Assembly (NCBI GenBank): GCA_944320485.1 | Contig: CALUHQ010000058.1 | Location: forward strand, 1-39,165 | Direction of reading: 5' to 3' | DNA: 39,165 bases | Source: Candidatus Methanomethylophilaceae archaeon | GTDB taxonomy: Archaea > Thermoplasmatota > Thermoplasmata > Methanomassiliicoccales > Methanomethylophilaceae | In this document: piece after piece, positions 32,830 through 39,165 of the stretch | Numbering within the stretch: position 1 is the first letter of the stretch | Layout: each line of letters begins with the position of its first letter | Made by a program: the position numbers and the translations under genes | The notes under the pieces: generated by a model | What the model saw: only the letters and a program-made list of their open reading frames with translations | What the model was told of the DNA's origin: nothing | The model's database searches: none

Positions 32830-34629
32830 TCATTCGCATCCCTCGAACTGGGAGTCGTGGAGCATCCTGTAGTACCCGTCCAAGGCCATCAGCTCGTCGT
32901 GGGTGCCCTGCTCCACGATGTTGCCGTCGCGTATCACCAGGATCACGTCCGCGTTGCGTATGGTGGACAGCCTGTGGGCGATTACGAACGATGTCCTCCC
33001 CTCCATCATCCTGTCCATGGCCTCCTGGATGCGCCTCTCGGTCCTGGTGTCCACCGAGCTGGTCGCCTCGTCGAGGATTATCATCGGCGCGTCCTTCACC
33101 ATGGCCCTGGCGATGGCCAGCTGCTGCCTCTGCCCTGCGGACAGCCCGGAGACCCCTCCGATGACGGTGTCGAATCCGTCCGGCAGCGAGCGGATGTGGT
33201 CGCCTATCCCCACAAGGTCGCACGCCCTCTCCACCTCCTCCCTGGAGGCGGGGGTTGTGAAGGCCACGTTGTCGTAGTACGTGCCGTCCGAGAGCCAGGT
33301 GTCCTGCAGGACCATGGAGAACTGCTCCCTGACCTGCCCCCGTGACATGGATGTAGTCGGGATCCCGTCGATCAGGATCTCCCCGGAATCGGGGTCGTAG
33401 AACCTCACAAGGAGGTTCGCCAGGGTGGTCTTCCCGGCCCCGGTGGGGCCGACTATGGCCACCTTGGACCCGGGCTCCACCCTCAGGCTGAACCCGCGGA
33501 TGACCTCCCTGCCGGGGACGTACCCGAACCTGACGTCCCTGAACTCCACCCTGCCGGAGGCGCGGCCGATGCCGGGCATCGCCGGGGAGTCGGCCATCTC
33601 CTCCTCGGCCAGCAGCCCGAACACCCTCTCCGAGGCGGACGCCACGGACTGCATCCTGGCGACTATGTCCGCCAGCTCGGCCACCGGCTGGTTGAACCTC
33701 TTGATGTAGACGATGAACGCCACGATGGCACCGTACCCCATGGTCCCCTCCATGATGAGCACCGAGCCCGCGACGCACACAACCACGTAACCAAGGTTGC
33801 TGATGAAGTTCATCATCTGCGGCATCATGCTGGTGGCCACCCTCGCCCTGAACGAGGATCTGAACAGCCTGCCGTTGACCTCCTCGAACCTCTCCCTGGC
33901 CCCGTCCAGGCCGTTGTAGGTGCTGACGATGTCGTGGCCGTAGTAGGTCTCCTCGACGATCTCGTTGATCCTCCCCAGGTCCCTCTGCTGCTCCACGAAG
34001 TACTTCTGTGAACGGTGGGTGACCAGGTACAGTATGCAGAAGCCCAGGGCGGTGGGGATTACCGCCACGACGGCCAGCCTCCAGTCGGTGTACAGCATCA
34101 TCACCAGGGAGCCGGCTATCATCGTCATCGCCACGGCTGTGGTGCTGAAGCTCTCGGCGGAGCCGGTGCGGATGGTGTCGGTGTCGTTGGTCATCCTGCT
34201 CATCAGGTCCCCGATGCTGTGCGACTCCAGGTACGACACAGGCAGCCTGTCGAACTTGGCCGCCAGGTCCCTGCGCATCCTGTCGCCCACCCTCTCGGAC
34301 GCTCCCGACACGATCCTGTTCTCGGCCACGGACAGGAGGAAGCTGAGGGCGTAGATGACCACCAGGACCAGTCCGAGGGAGGCGATCAGGCGCGTGTCCA
34401 CCGGCAGCTGCCCTAGGACGCTGGCCGAGATGCTGTCCGTTATGCGTGCGAGGAGCTGGGGGCCGATCAGCGAGAGGATGGATGCCAGGAGGGCGCAGGC
34501 CATGCCGAGCCACAGATACCTCCTCTCCCTCCCCATGTAGGTCAGGAGGGACGTCATGGCGGACCGCAGGTCGCGGGGCTTGTCGCTCACGCGGGTCCAT
34601 CTAGGACCCTTGGGGACGCCCGCGCTCAT
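32830..34629 (-). CDS. ABC exporter half-transporter, canonical Walker B subunit
   Basis: 599 aa: an N-terminal six-helix membrane domain (about 35-330) and a C-terminal ATPase. Walker A is GPTGAGKTT, the signature LSAGQ is a slight variant of LSGGQ, and Walker B plus catalytic glutamate are ILDEATSSVD. Its start overlaps the stop of the partner gene by four bases (ATGA), so the two are co-translated and very likely form a heterodimer exporting lipids, drugs or peptides. The region before TM1 (first ~25 residues) is basic and specific to this member. No substrate clue from neighbours. Confidence 0.93.
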   Translation of the reverse strand: MSAGVPKGPRWTRVSDKPRDLRSAMTSLLTYMGRERRYLWLGMACALLASILSLIGPQLLARITDSISASVLGQLPVDTRLIASLGLVLVVIYALSFLLSVAENRIVSGASERVGDRMRRDLAAKFDRLPVSYLESHSIGDLMSRMTNDTDTIRTGSAESFSTTAVAMTMIAGSLVMMLYTDWRLAVVAVIPTALGFCILYLVTHRSQKYFVEQQRDLGRINEIVEETYYGHDIVSTYNGLDGARERFEEVNGRLFRSSFRARVATSMMPQMMNFISNLGYVVVCVAGSVLIMEGTMGYGAIVAFIVYIKRFNQPVAELADIVARMQSVASASERVFGLLAEEEMADSPAMPGIGRASGRVEFRDVRFGYVPGREVIRGFSLRVEPGSKVAIVGPTGAGKTTLANLLVRFYDPDSGEILIDGIPTTSMSRGQVREQFSMVLQDTWLSDGTYYDNVAFTTPASREEVERACDLVGIGDHIRSLPDGFDTVIGGVSGLSAGQRQQLAIARAMVKDAPMIILDEATSSVDTRTERRIQEAMDRMMEGRTSFVIAHRLSTIRNADVILVIRDGNIVEQGTHDELMALDGYYRMLHDSQFEGCE

Positions 34630-36365
34630 CTGGACCCCTCCAGCTGCGATTCGGCTATCTCGCGGTACAGCGGGCAGCTCTCCATGAGCTCGGTGTGGGT
34701 GCCCTCACCCACGACCCTGCCGCCGTCCAGGACTATTATCCTGTCCGCGTCCATGATTGTCCCGACCCTCTGGGCGACGACTATCCTTGTCGCCCCCGAC
34801 GTCTCCCTGTCGAGGGCGGACCTGAGGTCGCGGTCCGTCCTGTAGTCCAGGGCCGAGAACGTGTCGTCGAAGAGGTAGATCTCAGGGTCCCTGCACACCG
34901 CCCTGGCTATCCCGAGGCGCTGCCTCTGGCCCCCGGAGAGGCTCCATCCGTGCTGTGCCAGATCGGTGTCGATGCCGTCCGGCATGGATTCCACGTGACC
35001 CCAGAGCTGGGCTATCCTCAGCGCCCTCTCCACGTCTGCGTCGGTCCTCCCGCCGGACCCCTCGCCGTAGTTCACGTTGTCCCTGACCGTCCCGGAGAAG
35101 ACCACCGGGGTCTGCGGGACGTACCCGAGCCTGGAGCGCAGTTCCTCCAGGGAGTAGTCCCTGACGTCGACGCCGTCAACCAGCACCCTCCCGGACGTCA
35201 CGTCGTACATCCTCGGGACCAGTGCCAGTAACGTCGACTTTCCGGATGCGGTGGGCCCTATGACGGCCACCTTCTCGCCGGGGGAGGCCCTGAACGAGAC
35301 ATCGGAGAGAACCCGACGGTCCGTGCCGGGGTACGAGAAGGAGACGTCATCGAAGACCACCTCCCCGCGTACGCCCGTCCCCCGGGATCCGGCACCGTCG
35401 GATATGGACGAGGGGTGGCGGACCACCTCCTCTATCCTCCTGGTGGACACCATGACCCTCGGCAGACCGCGCAGGATGCCCGACGCCATCATGACGGCGG
35501 ATACCACCTGCGTGGCGTAGGATGTGAACACGATCATGTCCGAGAACAGCTGCATCTGCATCCCCTGGGATCCGGCGGACTGTATGATTCCCGCCCCCAG
35601 CCAGTAGATCGCCAGGGTCAGGAAGTTCAGCATCGACGATGACAGGGCGTGCATCGGGGACATCGTGCGGACCACGGACATGCTGTTGTCCAGGAGATGG
35701 TCGCTCGCCCCCTCCAGCCTGGCCTCCTGGCGGGACTCGGCGTTGTACGCGCGTATCCCCTTGGTCCCCTCCAGACCCTCGCGGGTTATCCTGTTGACCG
35801 CGTCGACGTAGGTCTGCATCCTCCTGATGAAGGGCATCCCGCGGTACAGCAGCAGGGAGAAGCCCGAGACCAGGACCAGCATCGCCAACACCGTGGCGGC
35901 GGTCCACTCGTAGGCGGAGCCGCTGATCTTCCACACCGCCAGCGCCGCTATCAGCGGCGCCTTCACGACCATGTTGATCGCCCTGGGCAGGAACTGCTGG
36001 ACCTGGTAGACGTCGTTGGTGGAGCGGGTGATGAGGCTCGCCGCGGAGAAGCCGTCTATGTCCTGCCTGGCGAAGGAGCCGACGCTCTCGAAGAGGAGGC
36101 TCCTGAGACGGCTGCAGAGGGACGCCGAGACCCTGGCAGCCAGGACCGCCGTGCCCAAGGCCATGGCCAGGCTGGCGAAGGCGCATACCAGCATCCTCTC
36201 GCCGTCCCTGACGATGATCTCCGTCGCCGTGCCCATCTGCAGATGGTCGGTGATCTCGCTCATGTACTCCGGGATGCGGAGGTCCAGGTACACCTGACCC
36301 GCTATCAGCAGGATGCAGGCGCACAGCATGAGCCAGTCACGTCCGGTAAGGTATCTCAGTATCAT
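34626..36365 (-). CDS. ABC exporter half-transporter with degenerate ATP site
   Basis: 579 aa, six membrane helices then an ATPase domain. Walker A GPTASGKST and signature LSGGQRQR are intact. Walker B reads YLFDDTFSALD, so the catalytic glutamate is Asp, as in the non-hydrolysing site of heterodimeric exporters such as TmrAB or BmrCD. First gene of the pair; ATG 36365 follows a G-rich ribosome-site-like stretch, with a TTTTTATCC TATA-like box about 57 bp upstream. Confidence 0.93.
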   Translation of the reverse strand: MILRYLTGRDWLMLCACILLIAGQVYLDLRIPEYMSEITDHLQMGTATEIIVRDGERMLVCAFASLAMALGTAVLAARVSASLCSRLRSLLFESVGSFARQDIDGFSAASLITRSTNDVYQVQQFLPRAINMVVKAPLIAALAVWKISGSAYEWTAATVLAMLVLVSGFSLLLYRGMPFIRRMQTYVDAVNRITREGLEGTKGIRAYNAESRQEARLEGASDHLLDNSMSVVRTMSPMHALSSSMLNFLTLAIYWLGAGIIQSAGSQGMQMQLFSDMIVFTSYATQVVSAVMMASGILRGLPRVMVSTRRIEEVVRHPSSISDGAGSRGTGVRGEVVFDDVSFSYPGTDRRVLSDVSFRASPGEKVAVIGPTASGKSTLLALVPRMYDVTSGRVLVDGVDVRDYSLEELRSRLGYVPQTPVVFSGTVRDNVNYGEGSGGRTDADVERALRIAQLWGHVESMPDGIDTDLAQHGWSLSGGQRQRLGIARAVCRDPEIYLFDDTFSALDYRTDRDLRSALDRETSGATRIVVAQRVGTIMDADRIIVLDGGRVVGEGTHTELMESCPLYREIAESQLEGSR

Positions 36366-36450
36366 CGGCGGCCGCCCCCTCCGAAGGAACGGATGACGAC
36401 CCGCCTATCGCTTGCGCGGATAAAAACGATGTCCGGATTGGATGTAAGGT

Positions 36451-36466
36451 GGGGGTTCGGGCCCCC
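36451..36466 (-). terminator. Hairpin after the phosphoglycerate mutase gene
   Basis: GGGGG / CCCCC five-base stem with a 6-nt loop, about 10 bp past the minus-strand stop at 36475. No U-run, so a weak call. Confidence 0.4.
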
Positions 36467-36474
36467 GTTTGGAT

Positions 36475-37230
36475 TCACTTGGACTTGCCCTGGTTGGCCA
36501 CGGCGGCCATCTTGGCGTTGATGGCGTCCTGGTCCCCCAGGTACCTCTTGGAGACCACGTTGAAGTCCCTGTCGAACTCGTAGACCAGCGGGACCCCGGT
36601 GGGTATGTTGACGCCGACGATCTCGTCCTCGGACATGCCGTCGAACACCTTCACCAGAGCCCTCAGGGAGTTCCCGTGGGCGGCGATGAGGACCCTCTCC
36701 CCGGCCAGCATTCTGGGCTTGATCTCCTCGTCGAAGTACGGCACCGCCCTGGCGACGGTCTCCTTCAGGCTCTCGGTCAGCGGGAGGCACTCCTTAGGCA
36801 CGGACCTGAACATCTCCTGGTTGGCGGGGTTCCTCTCGTCCTCCGGCGAGAGCTCCGGCGGCGGTGTGGCGTAGGACCTCCTCCAGACCCTGACCTGCTC
36901 CTCGCCGTACTTCTGCGCCGTCTCGGACTTGTTGAGCCCCTGGAGGGCTCCGTAGTGGCGCTCGTTGAGCTGCCATGCTTTCACGACGGGGAGCCACTCC
37001 CTGTCCATCTCCTCCAGGGCCAGGTTCAGCGTGTGTATGGCCCTCTTGAGGAACGACGTGTAGCACACGTCGAAGTCCAGCCCCTCCTGCCTCATCAGGG
37101 CGCCGGCCGCCCTGGCCTCCTGACGGCCCTTGTCAGAGAGGTCGACGTCGGTCCACCCCGTGAAGAGGTTCTCCTTGTTCCAGACGCTCTCCCCGTGGCG
37201 GAGGAGAACGAGCCTCATGGTGTCTGCCAT
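36475..37230 (-). CDS. gpmA: 2,3-bisphosphoglycerate-dependent phosphoglycerate mutase
   Basis: 251-aa enzyme of glycolysis/gluconeogenesis interconverting 3- and 2-phosphoglycerate through a phosphohistidine. LVLLRHGES contains R11 and H12; E90 ([10 protein letters not shown]) and H185 (AAHGNSLR) complete the site; '[11 protein letters not shown]' and '[10 protein letters not shown]' are family-typical. Full bacterial GpmA length, including the long loop that marks the true mutase. Most archaea use the unrelated cofactor-independent enzyme, so this gene was probably acquired from bacteria. Lies 38 bp downstream of the deacylase gene on the same strand and may be co-transcribed with it. Confidence 0.95.
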   Translation of the reverse strand: MADTMRLVLLRHGESVWNKENLFTGWTDVDLSDKGRQEARAAGALMRQEGLDFDVCYTSFLKRAIHTLNLALEEMDREWLPVVKAWQLNERHYGALQGLNKSETAQKYGEEQVRVWRRSYATPPPELSPEDERNPANQEMFRSVPKECLPLTESLKETVARAVPYFDEEIKPRMLAGERVLIAAHGNSLRALVKVFDGMSEDEIVGVNIPTGVPLVYEFDRDFNVVSKRYLGDQDAINAKMAAVANQGKSK

Positions 37231-37268
37231 TTAGATCGCCTGGGCATCGGTTGCATCGTTGATAATGT

Positions 37269-37772
37269 TCACGGGAGTTCCGCGAACCTGACCGACTTGG
37301 CGCTGTCCGATATGACGGACACCAGGTCCCCGGAGCCCACCCACACGGTGCAGGTGTTGTCGTTCGGGTGGATTCCCATAACCCCGCCATCGAAGAACGA
37401 GTCTATGGTGACCTCAACCCTCCCGCCGTCGTCGTTCAGCACGCCGAACGGGGTCACGGAGCCCTTCGTCAGCTTCAGGAACTCCCACAGGTCGGCCTCG
37501 GAGGCCATACTGAGCGGCCTGGAGCCCAGGACCTCCCTGAGAGCCTTGAGGTCCACCTTCCTGTCCTCTCTGGACACCACCAGGTAGTAGTTCCGCTTCT
37601 TGTCGTCCCTGAGGAACAGGTTCTTGGCGATCCTGTCCGGGTGGGGCATGTCCAGGGCGAGCATGTCGTCCACGGTGTACACCGGCGGATGCCTGGACTC
37701 CTCGAACGCTATGCCCCTGGACCTCAGCAGCCCCAGGACCTCGTCGATTCCGTATCTGGGCCCGTCTTCCAT
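37269..37772 (-). CDS. YbaK/ProX-family aminoacyl-tRNA deacylase
   Basis: 167-aa editing enzyme that hydrolyses mischarged tRNA (Ala- or Cys-tRNA-Pro in the family). Landmarks: 'HPPVYTVDDM' near the N-terminus, 'KNLFLRDDKKRNYYLVV' with the conserved lysine, and 'GSVTPFGVLNDDGGRVEV' forming the active-site rim. Length matches stand-alone ProXp-type (PrdX) proteins. ATG 37772 has a TATA-like TTTGATAAC about 27 bp upstream. Divergent from the AsnB-like gene. Confidence 0.9.
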   Translation of the reverse strand: MEDGPRYGIDEVLGLLRSRGIAFEESRHPPVYTVDDMLALDMPHPDRIAKNLFLRDDKKRNYYLVVSREDRKVDLKALREVLGSRPLSMASEADLWEFLKLTKGSVTPFGVLNDDGGRVEVTIDSFFDGGVMGIHPNDNTCTVWVGSGDLVSVISDSAKSVRFAELP

Positions 37773-37858
37773 GGTCCCGAATCCGACGGTGCCGTTATCA
37801 AACCTATGTCGCGGCCCGGCACCGAGCCTTATTATCCAGGACGGGCGTTCGCGGAAGC

Positions 37859-38668
37859 ATGACGTTACCGATCCACGACCTCGCCGCCGCGATAGACTCC
37901 GCCGTCAGGGGATTCTCCGAGGGCAGGGACGTGGCCGTCGCGTTCTCGGGCGGACTGGACTCCGGTTTGATAGCGTGCCTCGCCAAGAGGTACGCCAGGT
38001 CCGTGACCCTGTACACCTGCGGCTCCGTCGGGTCCTTCGACGTCCGCGCAGCCGAGGAGCTCTCGAAGACCATCGGTCTGCCCTGGGTCCATCTGGGAAT
38101 CTCCGAGGACGACGTCGAGGGGACCATCGGCAGGATGCACCTGGCCACCGGGGAGACCGACCCGTTCACCATCTCCTACGAGCTCCAGCTCTTCCGCGTC
38201 TGCGATAGCTGCCGCGAGGACGTGGTCCTCACCGGCCAGGGCGCGGACGAGTACTTCATGGGATGCGCCAAGTACGTGGAGTGCGCGGACTGCGACTACC
38301 TGGCCTACGTCAGGGACGGAGTGGACAGGCTCAGGAACGTGTCCATCCCCTGCGAGCTCTCCATCGCACAACACTTCGGCAGGACGCTGTGCTACCCGTA
38401 CATGCATCCGGACGTCCTCTCCGTGGCGGAGTCGATCGACCCCTGGGACATGCGCCCCGGGGACATGGATTCCCGCAAGTCCGTCCTCAAGGAGGCCGCC
38501 GTCGAGCTGGGCTACCCGTTCCTGGCCCGCCGCACCAAGAAGTCGTCACAGTACGGGTCGGGCACCACGGACATCATAAGGGCCCTGGCCAAGCGCAGGG
38601 GACTGATGTACAACCAGTACATCGCGCAGGTGTGCAGGGAGTCCCGTCCCGGTGCCGGCCCCAAGTGA
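37859..38668 (+). CDS. AsnB-like ATP-pyrophosphatase without glutaminase domain
   Basis: 269 aa corresponding to the synthetase half of asparagine synthase. PP-loop SGGLDS (30-35) binds ATP; 'VLTGQGADEYFMGC' and 'DSRKSVLKEAAVELGYPFLARRTKKSSQYGSG' match the conserved AsnB acceptor and C-terminal motifs. The N-terminal glutamine amidotransferase domain is absent, so it would need free ammonia or another donor. Several cysteines (CDSC, CAKYVECADC) are unusual and could bind metal or form part of a tRNA-thiolation-like chemistry. True product unknown. TATA-like TTATTAT about 28 bp upstream of ATG 37859 suggests a leaderless mRNA. Confidence 0.85.
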   Translation: MTLPIHDLAAAIDSAVRGFSEGRDVAVAFSGGLDSGLIACLAKRYARSVTLYTCGSVGSFDVRAAEELSKTIGLPWVHLGISEDDVEGTIGRMHLATGETDPFTISYELQLFRVCDSCREDVVLTGQGADEYFMGCAKYVECADCDYLAYVRDGVDRLRNVSIPCELSIAQHFGRTLCYPYMHPDVLSVAESIDPWDMRPGDMDSRKSVLKEAAVELGYPFLARRTKKSSQYGSGTTDIIRALAKRRGLMYNQYIAQVCRESRPGAGPK

Positions 38669-38778
38669 ACCTGCCGGGAGGGGCGCTACATAGGCGTACG
38701 TAGAATGGGACTCCGACGAAGTATCTGGAGGATATACCCCGGAACCGCACTTTTTCGCGGTGCCCGCGACCATTATCC

Positions 38779-38786
38779 TTAATATG
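38779..38786 (+). promoter_or_regulatory. TATA box for FBP aldolase/phosphatase
   Basis: TTAATATG about 43 bp before the ATG at 38826; predicts a leader of about 18 nt that contains the ribosome site AAAGGA (38808-38813). Confidence 0.5.
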
Positions 38787-38825
38787 GTACCGCCCTTAAG
38801 GGTTGATAAAGGATATGGTGTAATC

Positions 38826-39165
38826 ATGTCTGCTGAGAAAGTCACAGTTTCAGTAATCAAGGCCGATGTGGGCTCCGTCGTGGGCCACTCCAGGCCCCAC
38901 CCCTCCATGCTGGAGGCCAGCAAGGAGATCCTGACCGACGCACAGAAACAGGGAGTCATCGAAGACTTCTACGTCACCCGCGTCGGCGACGACATCAACC
39001 TCTACATGACACACTACAAGGGCGAGGGCAACAAGGATGTCCACGGCGCTGCCTGGGAGTGCTTCCAGAAGGCCGCCAAGATCGCCAAGTCCATGAAGCT
39101 CTACGCCGCCGGACAGGACATCCTGACCGACGCGTTCTCCGGCAACGTCAAGGGAGCCGGACCCG
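38826..39165 (+). CDS. fbp: Fructose-1,6-bisphosphate aldolase/phosphatase (3' partial)
   Basis: 113 codons up to the window edge, no stop. Bifunctional archaeal enzyme that condenses triose phosphates and dephosphorylates the product in gluconeogenesis. Diagnostic motifs are 'VIKADVGSVVGHSRPHP', 'VGDDINLYMTH' (metal-binding Asp pair), 'YAAGQDILTDAFSGNVKG' (more metal and substrate ligands). Only the first third of the protein, typically about 360-380 aa, is visible. Confidence 0.95.
   Translation, partial: MSAEKVTVSVIKADVGSVVGHSRPHPSMLEASKEILTDAQKQGVIEDFYVTRVGDDINLYMTHYKGEGNKDVHGAAWECFQKAAKIAKSMKLYAAGQDILTDAFSGNVKGAGP

Overview
The window looks like a chromosomal segment of a methanogenic archaeon, most likely of the order Methanomassiliicoccales (Thermoplasmata). 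This is inferred from the gene types together. They include an archaeal fructose-1,6-bisphosphate aldolase/phosphatase, an archaeal-type aspartyl-tRNA synthetase, an Hjc-like Holliday junction endonuclease, a textbook archaeal C/D box sRNA, TATA boxes 25-30 nt upstream of start codons (several genes apparently leaderless), and very large adhesin-like surface proteins (ALPs) of the kind common in gut methanogens. Base composition is GC-rich, with visibly more AT-rich accessory stretches around 15.6-17.1, 21.3-21.6 and 23-25 kb. No rRNA, tRNA or CRISPR array was seen.

Layout. 1-2660: a FecCD/BtuC-type metal-chelate importer (permease cut by the window edge, ATPase, binding protein). 2786-8870 (minus): an SstT-like sodium/amino-acid symporter with its own promoter, then a tight five-gene operon. 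In transcription order the operon holds a circularly permuted ATP-grasp amidoligase, an alpha-E protein, a transglutaminase-like protein and two AstE/AspA-type M14 metallohydrolases. 8975-9044 (plus): a C/D box sRNA. 9047-9595: an Hjc-like nuclease.

9.7-29 kb: an accessory region dominated by three giant ALP genes (1913, 1351 and 1276 aa). Their first 56 bp and last ~200 bp (including about 90 bp of non-coding DNA) are almost identical, while the middles differ. Between and beside them lie a HindVP-like restriction endonuclease relative that lacks the catalytic lysine, an AlbA/Schlafen-type regulator behind an array of palindromes, a DUF4238-TIGR04255-like fusion protein, and a tyrosine recombinase.

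29.9-39.2 kb: mostly housekeeping. It holds an alpha/beta hydrolase divergent from an orphan Phd/YefM-like antitoxin, AspRS, a heterodimeric ABC exporter with one degenerate ATP site, a bacterial-type phosphoglycerate mutase, a YbaK/ProX tRNA deacylase, an AsnB-like synthetase without glutaminase domain, and the 5' part of FBP aldolase/phosphatase.

The two parts most worth following up are (i) the amidoligase operon, which could make and trim an unknown peptide-like product, and (ii) the ALP family with conserved end modules and a nearby recombinase, which looks built for recombination between surface-protein genes. Neither function is proven by the sequence alone. Family assignments are by motif recognition, without database searches.
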